In this document: in pieces, positions 16,699-25,384 of the stretch
Layout: every line of letters starts with the position of its first letter
Numbering within the stretch: the stretch's first letter is position 1
DNA from: an uncultured Christensenellaceae bacterium
GTDB lineage: Bacteria > Bacillota > Clostridia > Christensenellales > UBA3700
Assembly: GCA_944381325.1 (NCBI GenBank)
Contig: CALWKS010000003.1
Location: 1 to 64,000, forward strand
DNA length: 64,000 bases
Reading direction: 5' to 3'
Program-made: the position numbers and the translations under genes
The notes under the pieces: generated by a model
What the model was told of the DNA's origin: nothing
What the model saw: only the letters and a program-made list of their open reading frames with translations
Database searches by the model: none

Positions 16699-17429
16699 TT
16701 TATAAGCTCCTTTGAATCAAGATATGCCTGCAACTCGTCAAGTCTTTTTCTTTCAAGCGCGGGCGTGCCTTTAAGCGGATTGTTTATTCCCAGCTTTTCG
16801 TATTTTGAAAATCCCATGGTATGAAAAGCGAGAAGCTGATATCTCTTTACGCATTTATAGCCCCTCACTATCTCGGCGTATTTGTCGATATATTCTTCCT
16901 TATCGTTTATTCCCGGCACTATAACTGTTCTTATCCACACGGGCACGCGTTTTTCTTCACAGTAATTCAATGTGTCGAGGACAGGTGAAATGCTTCCGCC
17001 GCAATATCTTTTATAGTTCTCATCGTCCCAGAATTTCAAATCGAGAATAACGGCTTCAGCGCCGCGGAGCGCCGCCTTCACGTCTTCCGTCAGAGGCACA
17101 CCCCCCGACGTATCCAGCACAACTCCTATGCCGTCTTTTTTCAGTCTTTTTTCAAATGCCGCTACGAACGCACTCTGAACAAGCACTTCTCCGCCGCTTA
17201 TGGTAACGCCGCCGTCCTTGCCGAAATACGGCTTATAGCGCACGACTTTTTTTGCAAGCTCTTCAACTGTATAGCGCTGCCCTTCTCCGCTCCACGTGTC
17301 GGGATTGTGGCAATAAACGCATCTGAACGGACAACCGACGAAAAATATCCCGTATCTTATGCCTTTGCCGTCAAGCGTGGCTAAGCTTTCAAAAGAATGG
17401 ATATTCGCCGTCGGTTGCGATTTAATCAT
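16695..17429 (-). CDS. pflA: Pyruvate formate-lyase activating enzyme
   Basis: 244 residues, radical-SAM protein with the CxxxCxxC cluster motif (Cys33, Cys37, Cys40; GCPFRCVYCHNPDTW), then GGVTISGGEVLVQ, the SAM-binding GGE region. It installs the glycyl radical on PflB by generating a 5'-deoxyadenosyl radical. Length is normal for PflA without extra ferredoxin domains. It lies 21 bp downstream of pflB in the same transcript and overlaps the next gene by 4 nt. Confidence 0.95.
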   Translation of the reverse strand: MIKSQPTANIHSFESLATLDGKGIRYGIFFVGCPFRCVYCHNPDTWSGEGQRYTVEELAKKVVRYKPYFGKDGGVTISGGEVLVQSAFVAAFEKRLKKDGIGVVLDTSGGVPLTEDVKAALRGAEAVILDLKFWDDENYKRYCGGSISPVLDTLNYCEEKRVPVWIRTVIVPGINDKEEYIDKYAEIVRGYKCVKRYQLLAFHTMGFSKYEKLGINNPLKGTPALERKRLDELQAYLDSKELIK

Positions 17430-17450
17430 ATTGATTACCTTTTCTGATTA

Positions 17451-19676
17451 TCAGAATTTCTCGTGGAAGGTACGGTTGATAACTTCCTGCTGCTGATTCT
17501 TGTTCAGTTTGTTGAAGTTTACAGCATAGCCGCTTACTCTGATCGTAAGATTGGGATAGAGCGCGGGGTTGTTCATTGCGTCGATAAGTTTCTGTCTGTG
17601 CAGAACGTTTACGTTGAGGTGATGAGCATCCTGAATAAAGTAACCGTCAAGCATTGTGGTAAGCTTCTTTATTCTGTCCTGTTCGTTTTCACCGAGGGTA
17701 TCGGGAGTGATAGAGAAGGTATTGGAAATACCGTCCTGGCAGCAACCGTAATTGAGCTTTGCTACCGAGTTAAGGCTTGCAAGAGCGCCTTCGCAATCTC
17801 TGCCGTGCATCGGATTCGCACCCGGAGCAAACGGCTCTCCGCGCTTTCTTCCGTCAGGAGTTGAGCCCGTCTTCTTGCCGTAAACGACGTTGGACGTGAT
17901 CGTCAGTATAGAAAGCGTATGCTTTGCTCCTCTGTAAGTGGGAGTCTTGACGAGTTCTTTATAGAAGCTCTCGACTATCCACTGAGCGATCTTGTCTACT
18001 CTGTCGTCGTCGTTGCCGTACTTGGGGAAATCGCCCTCTGTTACGAAATCCGTGATGAGACCGCGCTCGTCTTTGACAGCCTTTACCTTTGCGTATTTGA
18101 TAGCGCTGAGGCTGTCTGCAAGAACGCTGAGTCCGCAGATACCGAAAGCCATAAGTCTTTCGACGTTGGTATCGTGCAAGCTCATCATAAGTCTTTCGTA
18201 AGCGTATTTATCGTGCATATAGTGAATGATGTTGAGCGTATTGACGTACAGCTTAGCCATCCACTTCATATATTTCTTATAAGCCTTGAGCACCTGCTCG
18301 TAGTCGAGAACGCCTTCGTCGAACACCTTTCCTTCAGGAGCTACCTGGATGCCGTAAATCTCGTCCTTACCGCCGTTGAGCGCCATGAGCAAAACTTTTG
18401 CAAGGTTGCATCTTGCACCGAAGAACTGCATCTGCTTGCCCACTTTCATTGCTGAAACGCAGCAAGCGATAGCGTAATCGTCGCCGAAAGTCGGGCGCAT
18501 AACGTCGTCGTTTTCGTACTGAATAGAGTCGGTGTCGATAGAGACTTTAGCGCAGAAGTCCTTAAAGCCCTGGGGCAGATTCTGAGACCACAGTACGGTG
18601 ATATTGGGCTCAGCGCTGCTGCCGAGGTTGTAAAGAGTTTGAAGTATGCGGAAGCAGTTCTTTGTAACCATAGGTCTGCCGTCCTCGCACATACCGCCTT
18701 CTGAAGTCGTGACCCATGTGGGGTCTCCGGCAAACAGGTCGTTGTATTCAGGCGTACGCAGATGTCTTACAAGTCTGAGTTTGAGAACGAGGTCGTCTAT
18801 AAGCTCCTGAGCGCCCTGTTCAGTAAGAGTGCCGTTCTTAAGATCTCTTTCGATATAAATATCGAGGAAGGTTGAAATTCTGCCGATAGAGTTAGCCGCG
18901 CCGTTCTGTTCCTTTACCGCGCCGAGATAACCGAAGTAAAGCCACTGCACAGCTTCTTTAGCGTTTGCCGCAGGCTTTGAAATATCGTAGCCGTACTGAG
19001 CCGCCATTTGCTTGAGAGCTTCCATAAACTCGAGCTGTTTCTGAACGTCTTCCATAAGCTGGATATTTTCAGCGCTCATATCGTTTTTGCCCAGTTCTCT
19101 CTTGTCTGCCTTCTTGCACTCGATAAGATAATCCATACCGTAGAGAGCAATTCTGCGGTAGTCGCCAATGATTCTGCCTCTTGCGTAAGCATCGGGAAGA
19201 CCGGTAATAACGCCTACGTGTCTTGCCGCTCTCATCTCGTCGGTGTAAACGCGGAACACGCCGTCGTTGTGCGTGGTGCGGTATCTGAATTCAGACTTGA
19301 TTTTATCTGACATCTTATAGCCGTACGCGTCGCACGCTTTTTCACACATTCTCTTTCCTGCAAAAGGATTGATCGCGCGCTTAAGCGGAGCGTCAGTCTG
19401 AAGACCAACGATAATATCCTTTTCTTTGTCGATATATCCGGGTGCGAAAGAAAGGATCGACGCAACGTTTTCGGTGTCTACGTCAAGGACGCCTTTTTCC
19501 GCTTCCTTTACCAGAAGATCGTCAACCTTAGCCTTGAGCTGAGAAGTTCTCTCTGTAGGTCCGCTGAGGAATGACTTGTCGCCCGTGTAAGGCGTATAGT
19601 TTCTGACGATAAAATCTCTTACGTCAATTTTCTTGCACCAGTTTCCCTTCTTGAAACCCTGCCATTCGTTGTTCAT
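17451..19676 (-). CDS. pflB: Formate C-acetyltransferase (pyruvate formate-lyase)
   Basis: 741 residues. It converts pyruvate and CoA to acetyl-CoA and formate in anaerobic fermentation and also feeds formate into one-carbon metabolism. The two catalytic cysteines are Cys405-Cys406 (ACCVSAM) and the glycyl-radical residue is Gly716 in RVSGYAVNF, 26 residues from the C-terminus. The start ATG 19676 has AGGAG at 7 nt; the in-frame extension further upstream is the leader RNA, not protein. The leader carries a ZTP riboswitch, so synthesis should respond to ZTP/ZMP, the signal of 10-formyl-tetrahydrofolate shortage. Transcribed with pflA and the C_GCAxxG gene. Confidence 0.96.
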   Translation of the reverse strand: MNNEWQGFKKGNWCKKIDVRDFIVRNYTPYTGDKSFLSGPTERTSQLKAKVDDLLVKEAEKGVLDVDTENVASILSFAPGYIDKEKDIIVGLQTDAPLKRAINPFAGKRMCEKACDAYGYKMSDKIKSEFRYRTTHNDGVFRVYTDEMRAARHVGVITGLPDAYARGRIIGDYRRIALYGMDYLIECKKADKRELGKNDMSAENIQLMEDVQKQLEFMEALKQMAAQYGYDISKPAANAKEAVQWLYFGYLGAVKEQNGAANSIGRISTFLDIYIERDLKNGTLTEQGAQELIDDLVLKLRLVRHLRTPEYNDLFAGDPTWVTTSEGGMCEDGRPMVTKNCFRILQTLYNLGSSAEPNITVLWSQNLPQGFKDFCAKVSIDTDSIQYENDDVMRPTFGDDYAIACCVSAMKVGKQMQFFGARCNLAKVLLMALNGGKDEIYGIQVAPEGKVFDEGVLDYEQVLKAYKKYMKWMAKLYVNTLNIIHYMHDKYAYERLMMSLHDTNVERLMAFGICGLSVLADSLSAIKYAKVKAVKDERGLITDFVTEGDFPKYGNDDDRVDKIAQWIVESFYKELVKTPTYRGAKHTLSILTITSNVVYGKKTGSTPDGRKRGEPFAPGANPMHGRDCEGALASLNSVAKLNYGCCQDGISNTFSITPDTLGENEQDRIKKLTTMLDGYFIQDAHHLNVNVLHRQKLIDAMNNPALYPNLTIRVSGYAVNFNKLNKNQQQEVINRTFHEKF

Positions 19677-19688
19677 AAATACTCCTTT

Positions 19689-19718
19689 GTCCCTTGAAAA
19701 TAAAAATACCGCCGGGAC
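19689..19718 (-). promoter_or_regulatory. Possible expression platform hairpin before pflB
   Basis: GTCCC (19718-19714) and GGGAC (19693-19689) can pair so that the 3' arm ends directly before the AGGAG of pflB. There is no T run, so a translational switch is more likely than a terminator. The pairing is short and the assignment is inference. Confidence 0.4.
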
Positions 19719-19732
19719 GATTTTGTTGATTT

Positions 19733-19804
19733 TTGCCCAGACGGTCGACATAAACCGCTGTGCTCCACCATAGTAAACTATGTATATCCGTCAGTCGCAC
19801 AGCT
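19733..19804 (-). ncRNA. ZTP riboswitch (pfl motif) in the pflB leader
   Basis: Read 5' to 3' on the minus strand: P1 is GCTGTGC (19803-19797) pairing with GCACAGC (19763-19757). Inside it are the conserved GACTGACGG (19796-19788), P2 as CATAGT/ACTATG (19782-19769) and GTGGAGC on the 3' side. After a short linker comes TCGACCGTCTGGGCA, the 3' domain of the class. GACGG of the first part can pair with CCGTC of the 3' domain, the diagnostic pseudoknot, and GTC/GGC forms P3. Compared with the usual GGCG/CGCC, both strands of the pseudoknot have changed together. The class senses ZTP/ZMP and was first found upstream of pfl genes; its usual effect is to raise expression when folate one-carbon units are short. 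Confidence 0.9.
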
Positions 19805-19825
19805 ACCTCTTTATATTGCACTGTC

Positions 19826-19854
19826 ATTGTATCATAGGCAAAATTAAAAAGCAA
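19826..19854 (-). promoter_or_regulatory. Promoter of the pfl operon
   Basis: TTGCTT (19854-19849), 17-bp spacer, TACAAT (19831-19826). The start point near 19819 gives a leader of about 140 nt that contains the whole riboswitch. Confidence 0.75.
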
Positions 19855-19859
19855 CATTT

Positions 19860-20182
19860 TGTATATGCTAATTTCAGGAAAAACAAGATATTGTGTTTTT
19901 TCTTTTCTTCGCAAGAAGCTGCCGATATTATTATGTTTAAATCCGACCTTTTTCCGATGAAATACCGCAATTTTTTATAATTTGGAAATTATATTTTTAA
20001 ATATGTGCAATTTATGCTTATTCAGTTATGTTTTTAAGAATGAGTCCGCATTTGCAAGTCTTTGCTCAAAAAAAACAACTGATACACACAAGCGTATTAA
20101 TTGCAATTATACTTTTATGCGCATAATTATCCGTCAAAATCTTCCCTTCCTCTTACAACGGATTTGTTCTCTGAAAAAGCAT
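19860..20182. other. Intergenic region without recognisable gene
   Basis: About 320 bases of AT-rich sequence between the pfl promoter and the hup terminator. Open frames here are low-complexity and Cys/Phe/Ser-rich, lack ribosome sites and resemble no family. I see no RNA gene or repeat. Confidence 0.6.
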
Positions 20183-20216
20183 AAAAAAAGGAGAGCTTTC
20201 GCTCTCCGATTTTTTA
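20183..20216. terminator. Bidirectional terminator after hup
   Basis: Stem GGAGAGC/GCTCTCC with loop TTTC, seven A residues on the left and six T residues on the right. It ends the arg-hup transcript on the minus strand and could also stop plus-strand reads. Confidence 0.88.
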
Positions 20217-20227
20217 TCTTATTGATC

Positions 20228-20497
20228 TTACAGGCTGTCCTTCAGAGTCTTTCCTGCCTTGAAAGATACAGCTTTTGTTGCCGCGATCGTGATCTTCTCA
20301 CCGGTTGCGGGGTTGACGCCCTGTCTCTCAGCTCTCTCTTTAACTTCGAATTTGCCGAAACCTGCCAGAGCTACTTCTTCACCGTTCTGAAGTGCGTCAG
20401 CAACAGCTCCGAGTACGCCGTCAAGGCACTTACCTGCAACTTCTTTGGTTACATCGGCTTTTTCTGCGACAGCAGCAATCAATTCACTTTTATTCAT
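20228..20497 (-). CDS. hup: HU family DNA-binding protein
   Basis: 89 residues of the classical HU/IHF fold: MNKSELIAAVAEKADVTKEV, GFGKFEVKERAERQGVNPATGEKI (the beta arm with its Asn-Pro intercalating tip) and a C-terminal KAVSFKAGKTLKDSL. It bends and compacts DNA as a dimer. The ATG at 20497 has GGAGG at 6 nt; a reading from 20524 is longer but has no ribosome site. A GGGCTTTAGCCC palindrome lies directly upstream of the ribosome site. It stands 36 bp after the GNAT gene, so part of its mRNA may come from the arg promoter. Confidence 0.95.
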   Translation of the reverse strand: MNKSELIAAVAEKADVTKEVAGKCLDGVLGAVADALQNGEEVALAGFGKFEVKERAERQGVNPATGEKITIAATKAVSFKAGKTLKDSL

Positions 20498-20533
20498 ACA
20501 TTTCCTCCTCGGGCTAAAGCCCACTTGTTTTAT

Positions 20534-21223
20534 TTAAGCCTTACGGCCTATTTCCGAAAAATATAACGTGTTTCCGTCAAGCTGAAATCCCTGCAAACCC
20601 TTTGCCAATGCGGCTTTCAACTCTCCTTCTTCCGATATTTCTATTTTATCATATATTTCGGGCTTTGAATAGTGAAAATTGAATTTTTTTAATAAATATA
20701 CAAATTTATAGCCATTAATTGGCTCAAATATGCCGCTCAGCAAGAATTTTCTACCGAAAAAAGTGGCAATACTGCCTTTATTGAGGTAATAAACGACTCC
20801 GCAAAGATTGATTTTATGCTCGTCTGCATACTCTACAGCCTTTGACAACATATACGACGCGAGTCCTGCTCCGCGATAATCTTCTCTGACCATAAGTCCG
20901 CTGGCTTCATAGGCTTTTTCTACGTTTTCAGCGCCGCAAGTCGACTTGTTTATAACCTCTGCAAGCTGTTTTGCATAATTTTCGTCCCTGTCAACGGCAC
21001 AGGTTGCGATTATTTCTTCGCCGTCCAAAGCGCACATGAAATATCCGCTTTCCAGCACTGCCTTGAGTTCTTCCTCGGTATAAGGATAAAAGAATTCTAT
21101 CGTCTCAAGTGCGTTTCTGCATCCGTCAAGAAAAGCAAAGACCTTGCCGTAGTCGGAAAGCTCCGCACGGCAAAGTCTGAGATTTTCATATTTTTTATTT
21201 ACGATATCGGCAATATAACGCAT
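20534..21223 (-). CDS. GNAT family N-acetyltransferase at the end of the arg operon
   Basis: 229 residues. The acetyl-CoA-binding motif A is GLMVREDYRGAGLASYMLSKAVEYA (Arg-x-x-Gly-x-Gly type, residues about 105-130), followed by NKGSIATFFGRKFLLSG. The N- and C-terminal parts are not from a family I can name. It starts one base after the argF stop, so it is translated with the arginine genes. A role as a non-classical N-acetylglutamate synthase is possible, since argJ can recycle acetyl groups but the cycle needs priming, yet nothing in the sequence proves it. It may instead acetylate a ribosomal protein or small molecule. Confidence 0.7.
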   Translation of the reverse strand: MRYIADIVNKKYENLRLCRAELSDYGKVFAFLDGCRNALETIEFFYPYTEEELKAVLESGYFMCALDGEEIIATCAVDRDENYAKQLAEVINKSTCGAENVEKAYEASGLMVREDYRGAGLASYMLSKAVEYADEHKINLCGVVYYLNKGSIATFFGRKFLLSGIFEPINGYKFVYLLKKFNFHYSKPEIYDKIEISEEGELKAALAKGLQGFQLDGNTLYFSEIGRKA

Positions 21224-21224
21224 A

Positions 21225-22127
21225 TCAGCACATCAGTTTTACGAGCACCGCTTTCTGCGCGTGCAGTCTGTTTTCAGCCTCGTCGAAAATTTCAGGATGA
21301 GACTCGAAGACCTCTTCGCTTATCTCTTCTCCCCTGTGTGCAGGCAGACAATGCATTACCATAGCGTCGGGCTTGGCAAAAGACATGAGTTTTGAATCCA
21401 CGCAATATCCCTTGAATGCCTTCATTCTCTGCTCTTTTTCCTTTTCCTGTCCCATTGACGCCCATACGTCTGTGTAAACGACGTCGGCATCCTTAGCCGC
21501 GGCATATATATCGTCGGTAAGTTCAAACTTGTCGCCGTATTCTTTTGCAAAATCCAGCACCTGCTTATCGGGCGCATAATCTTTGGGACAACCGAGAGAT
21601 ACTTTCATGCCCATCTTAAGGCAACCGACGGCAAGCGAATTCGCCATATTGTTTCCGTCGCCGATGTAGCAGAACTTGAGAGAGTCGAAAGCTCCCTTAT
21701 ACTCTCTTATCGTCATAAGGTCGGCAAGCACCTGGCACGGATGAGCAAAGTCTGTAAGTCCGTTGATAATGGGTATAGAGCCGTATTTTGCCAGATCTTC
21801 GACTTCCTGCTGCGCGAAAGTTCTTATCATAATGCCGTCAAGATATCTCGAAAGCACGCGCGCTGTATCCTGAACGGGTTCTCCTCTGCCTATCTGAAGA
21901 TCGTTGGACGAAAGGAAAAGCGCCTGTCCGCCCAACTGATACATACCCGTTTCAAAAGACACTCTCGTTCTCGTAGAAGCTTTCTGGAATATCATACCAA
22001 GAGTCTTGCCCTCGAGATGCTTGTGGGGAATGTTGTGTTTCTGATTGAATTTGAGCTGATCAGCAAGATTGAGAATTGAAAAAATCTCTTCTTTCTGCAA
22101 ATCCAGCATTTTGAGTAAATGTTTCAT
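21225..22127 (-). CDS. argF: Ornithine carbamoyltransferase
   Basis: 300 residues. Carbamoyl phosphate plus ornithine gives citrulline. The carbamoyl-phosphate site is STRTR at residues 51-55, followed by SFETGMYQLGG; the ornithine loop is VMHCLPAHRGEEI near residue 260; DVWASMGQE is also typical. Its position in a complete biosynthetic arg operon argues for the anabolic rather than the catabolic (ArcB) enzyme. It follows argD after 9 bp. Confidence 0.95.
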   Translation of the reverse strand: MKHLLKMLDLQKEEIFSILNLADQLKFNQKHNIPHKHLEGKTLGMIFQKASTRTRVSFETGMYQLGGQALFLSSNDLQIGRGEPVQDTARVLSRYLDGIMIRTFAQQEVEDLAKYGSIPIINGLTDFAHPCQVLADLMTIREYKGAFDSLKFCYIGDGNNMANSLAVGCLKMGMKVSLGCPKDYAPDKQVLDFAKEYGDKFELTDDIYAAAKDADVVYTDVWASMGQEKEKEQRMKAFKGYCVDSKLMSFAKPDAMVMHCLPAHRGEEISEEVFESHPEIFDEAENRLHAQKAVLVKLMC

Positions 22128-22136
22128 AAATCTCCT

Positions 22137-23300
22137 TTATTCGGCGAGGATCTCAAGCAGTATATCCAACGCCTCGTCCAGTTGTTTCTCTGTTATCGTC
22201 AGCGGAGGAAGAAGTCTTATCTTATCCTTCGCCGTAAGCATGAGTACTCCGCGCTCGATGCCTTTCTTTACTACGTCTGCAGACTTTTTATCAACAGGTT
22301 TTATTCCTATCATAAGTCCTGCGCCGCTTACGCTATCGACGCCCTTAGCGCCCTCAAGCTTTGCTTTGACGAACTCTCCTTTTCTCTTTACGTCGTCAAG
22401 GAAAGCTTCGTCTATTCTTTCAAGCACCTTAAGCGCGCCTGCGCATACGATAGGATTGCCGCCGAAAGTGCTGCCGTGAGAAGAAAATCCCATCACGTTT
22501 TCCGCTTTTTCGTAGACAAGCACAGCGCCTATAGGAAGACCGCCTCCGAGCCCCTTTGCAAGTGTGGTGATATCGGGTTTTACACCGTAATTGCCGCTTG
22601 CAAGAAGACTTCCCGTTCTGCCTATACCCGTCTGCACTTCGTCCGCGATAAGCAAAACGTCTTTTTTATCGCAAAGAGCGCGCACAGCTTCGATATACTC
22701 TTTATCCTGAGCGATAACGCCGCCTTCACCCTGAATGAACTCGACCATCACCGCACAGACGCTGTCGTCAAGACTCTCTTCAAGAGCTTTTATATTGCCG
22801 CTTTCAACATACTTAAATCCCTCTGTAAACGGGAAAAAGTAATTGTGAAACACGTCCTGTCCTGTTGCGGCAAGCGTGGTTATCGTTCTGCCGTGAAAGG
22901 AATTTTTCAGAGTTATCACGGTGCTTCTGCCGCTGCCGTATTTATCGAAAGAGTATTTTCTTGCGACTTTGATCGCGCCTTCGTTGGCTTCGGCTCCGCT
23001 GTTGGCAAAAAACACCTTTTTAGCTCCCGTACGTTCGCACAGCGTCTTTGCCAGTTTAACGCAAGGCTCTGTATAATACAGGTTTGACGTATGACTGAGC
23101 GTATGCGCCTGTTCCGAAACGGCGTCCGCCCACTCTCTGTCGCAGTAGCCAAGGCAATTTACGCCTACGCCGCTTGTAAGGTCTGTATAACGGTTTCCCT
23201 TTTCGTCGAAGCAATAACAACCCTCGCCCGCAGTTATCAGCAGGTCGTAGCGATTGTAAGTGCCCATCACGTATTTTTTGTCAGTCTGTTTGATATCCAT
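22137..23300 (-). CDS. argD: Acetylornithine aminotransferase
   Basis: 387 residues, PLP-dependent class-III aminotransferase that converts N-acetylglutamate semialdehyde to N-acetylornithine with glutamate. Visible marks: NRYTDLTSGVGVNCLGY, FFANSGAEANEGAIKVARKY, NSFHGRTITTLAATG, LIADEVQTGIGRTG and TTLAKGLGGGLPIGA, whose Lys binds PLP. Four bases separate its start from the stop of argB. Confidence 0.95.
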   Translation of the reverse strand: MDIKQTDKKYVMGTYNRYDLLITAGEGCYCFDEKGNRYTDLTSGVGVNCLGYCDREWADAVSEQAHTLSHTSNLYYTEPCVKLAKTLCERTGAKKVFFANSGAEANEGAIKVARKYSFDKYGSGRSTVITLKNSFHGRTITTLAATGQDVFHNYFFPFTEGFKYVESGNIKALEESLDDSVCAVMVEFIQGEGGVIAQDKEYIEAVRALCDKKDVLLIADEVQTGIGRTGSLLASGNYGVKPDITTLAKGLGGGLPIGAVLVYEKAENVMGFSSHGSTFGGNPIVCAGALKVLERIDEAFLDDVKRKGEFVKAKLEGAKGVDSVSGAGLMIGIKPVDKKSADVVKKGIERGVLMLTAKDKIRLLPPLTITEKQLDEALDILLEILAE

Positions 23301-23304
23301 AGTC

Positions 23305-24162
23305 TTATTTGAAAAGCGTGCCGACGCCTTCGCTTGTCAGCATATCTATAAGTATAGCGTGCGGAATTCTGCCGTCTATGATGATAGATTGTTTAACTCC
23401 GCGCCTTACGGCTTCAACGCAACAATCCACCTTGGGGATCATTCCTCCGCCTATAATGCCTTTCTTTTTAAGAGAAGGCACGTCGCTTACGTTGACTTCG
23501 CTTATAAGCGTGTTTTCGTCGTTCTTATCCATCAGAAGACCTCTTATATCAGTCATGAGAATGAGGTTTTCCGCCTTGAGTGCCGCCGCGATCCTTGCCG
23601 CCGCAGTATCTGCATTCACGTTGTATATATTGCCTTCTGCGTCTGAAGACACACTGGCGACCACGGGGATGTATCCGTTGTCGAGCGCGTCGAGCACAGG
23701 CTGAGGATTTACGTCGGTAATCTCTCCGACAAATCCGAGGTCATGCTCTGATTTTGCCTTGTTGCACACGAACATATTGCCGTCGATACCGCAGAAACCG
23801 AGAGCCTTGCCGCCATGACGAGTAAGCATACCCACCAGATTTTTATTGATTTTTCCCGCAAGCACCATCTGTACGATCTCGGCAGTTTCTTCGTCAGTAT
23901 AACGCAGTCCGCCTATGAACTTGCTCTCCTTTCCGACGCGCTTGAGCATATCGCTTATCTCAGGTCCGCCGCCGTGTACCAACACGACTTTTACGCCTAT
24001 AAGAGAAAGCATTACGATATCGCGCATTACCGCGTTTTTGAGTTCTTCGTTCAGCATAGCGTTGCCGCCGTATTTGACTACGACGATTTTGTCGTAATAC
24101 TTCTGTATATACGGCATCGCGTCGCTGAGTATCTGAGCTTTTGTCGAAATATCCATATTCAC
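23305..24162 (-). CDS. argB: Acetylglutamate kinase
   Basis: 285 residues of the amino-acid-kinase family: VVKYGGNAM near residue 29, VVLVHGGGPEISDML (substrate loop), GLRYTDEETAEIVQMVLAGKINK, and IPKVDCCVEAVRRGVKQSIIIDGRIPHAIL at the C-terminus. It phosphorylates N-acetylglutamate. It lacks the N-terminal helix that arginine-inhibited hexameric forms use, so feedback by arginine may not act here; that is an inference from length. Three bases separate it from argJ. Confidence 0.95.
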   Translation of the reverse strand: MNMDISTKAQILSDAMPYIQKYYDKIVVVKYGGNAMLNEELKNAVMRDIVMLSLIGVKVVLVHGGGPEISDMLKRVGKESKFIGGLRYTDEETAEIVQMVLAGKINKNLVGMLTRHGGKALGFCGIDGNMFVCNKAKSEHDLGFVGEITDVNPQPVLDALDNGYIPVVASVSSDAEGNIYNVNADTAAARIAAALKAENLILMTDIRGLLMDKNDENTLISEVNVSDVPSLKKKGIIGGGMIPKVDCCVEAVRRGVKQSIIIDGRIPHAILIDMLTSEGVGTLFK

Positions 24163-24165
24163 ACC

Positions 24166-25383
24166 TCAGGTTCTGTAATCCGCGTTTATCTTTACGTAAT
24201 CGTAAGTAAGGTCGCAGCCCCACGCTAGCGCTTCGGCATCGCCGTCGTTGCAGTTGACGAGTATCTGTATCTCGTCTTCGAGAAGTATCTCTTTTGCCTT
24301 TTCTTCGCTGAACTCAACGCCGTTGCCGTTTCTGCAAACAGCGATGACTCCCTTTGAAGAAGCGAGATCAACGTCAATTTTCGTAATGTCGAATTCAGCC
24401 TCGGCATAACCTATCGCGCAGAGAATTCTTCCCCAGTTCGCGTCCGCAGCGAATATCGCCGCCTTAAGCAGACTGCTGCAGATAACGCTCTTTGCGATTA
24501 TTTTCGCACTAGCCTTGTCCTTTGCGCCGTATACTTTGCATTCCATAAGTCTCGTCGCGCCTTCGCCGTCTTTTGCTATCGCGCGGGAAACCTTTGTCAT
24601 CACATACTTGAGAGCATCGCAGAACGCGTTGTAATCTTCTCCTTCGGTCTTTTCTATAACTGCGTTGCCGGCAGTGCCGTTTGCAATCACGGACACCATA
24701 TCGTTGGTGGAAGTGTCTCCATCGATGCTGACCATGTTGAGAGTGTCCTGAATAACGTCGTAAAGCGCGCTGTGAAGCACTTCGGGAAGGACAGCCGCGT
24801 CTGTCGTAAGGAAACACAGAAGCGTAGCCATATTGGGATGTATCATACCGCTTCCCTTTGCTATCGCGCCGATTCTGCAAACCTTGCCACCGAGGACGAA
24901 TTCAACGGCAAATTCCTTCTTTACCGTGTCTGTCGTCATTATAGCTTCAGCCGCATTGTCAGAGCCGTCGTAAGACAAACCCTTAACAAGCGCGCTCATT
25001 CCGCTTTCGATAGGCTCGATAGGCAGGATCTGACCTATGACGCCTGTAGACGCTACGATCACGTCTTTTGCGTTTACGCCGGTATATTCTGCCGCAAGTT
25101 CACACATTCTCGCCGCCTTAAGCTCTCCGTCTGCGTTGCAGGTGTTTGCGTTGCCGCTGTTGCAGATGACAGCCTGCGCATATCCGTCTGCGATATTGCT
25201 TCTGGTAACCGCGATAGGAGCGCCTTTGACCTTGTTCGTCGTATAGACTGCCGCCGCCGCGCCCTTTACGTCGCTTACTATGAGCGCTAAGTCGCGCTTG
25301 CTCTTGTTCTTTCTGATGCCGCAATGCACGCCGCTTGCTTTAAATCCCTTGGGCGCGCAGATGCCTCCGAGTACGTCTTTCAT
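24166..25383 (-). CDS. argJ: Glutamate N-acetyltransferase (ArgJ)
   Basis: 405 residues. It transfers the acetyl group from N-acetylornithine to glutamate, making the acetylated pathway cyclic; some forms also use acetyl-CoA. The self-cleavage site is GMIHPNMATLLCF, with the Thr as new N-terminal nucleophile, and the N-terminal PKGFKASGVHCGIRK and C-terminal NADYRT match the family. No argA is in the operon, so either ArgJ is bifunctional or acetylglutamate is primed elsewhere. argC precedes it by one base. Confidence 0.94.
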   Translation of the reverse strand: MKDVLGGICAPKGFKASGVHCGIRKNKSKRDLALIVSDVKGAAAAVYTTNKVKGAPIAVTRSNIADGYAQAVICNSGNANTCNADGELKAARMCELAAEYTGVNAKDVIVASTGVIGQILPIEPIESGMSALVKGLSYDGSDNAAEAIMTTDTVKKEFAVEFVLGGKVCRIGAIAKGSGMIHPNMATLLCFLTTDAAVLPEVLHSALYDVIQDTLNMVSIDGDTSTNDMVSVIANGTAGNAVIEKTEGEDYNAFCDALKYVMTKVSRAIAKDGEGATRLMECKVYGAKDKASAKIIAKSVICSSLLKAAIFAADANWGRILCAIGYAEAEFDITKIDVDLASSKGVIAVCRNGNGVEFSEEKAKEILLEDEIQILVNCNDGDAEALAWGCDLTYDYVKINADYRT

Positions 25384-25384
25384 A

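Noticed and set aside
19677-19751. N-terminal extension of PflB by 25 residues
   Set aside because: The extension is translated from leader sequence after the riboswitch, and the AGGAG site fits the ATG at 19676.
19982-20566. 194-codon plus-strand frame opposite hup
   Set aside because: It is mostly antisense to hup and its terminator, Cys/Phe/Ser-rich, with no ribosome site.
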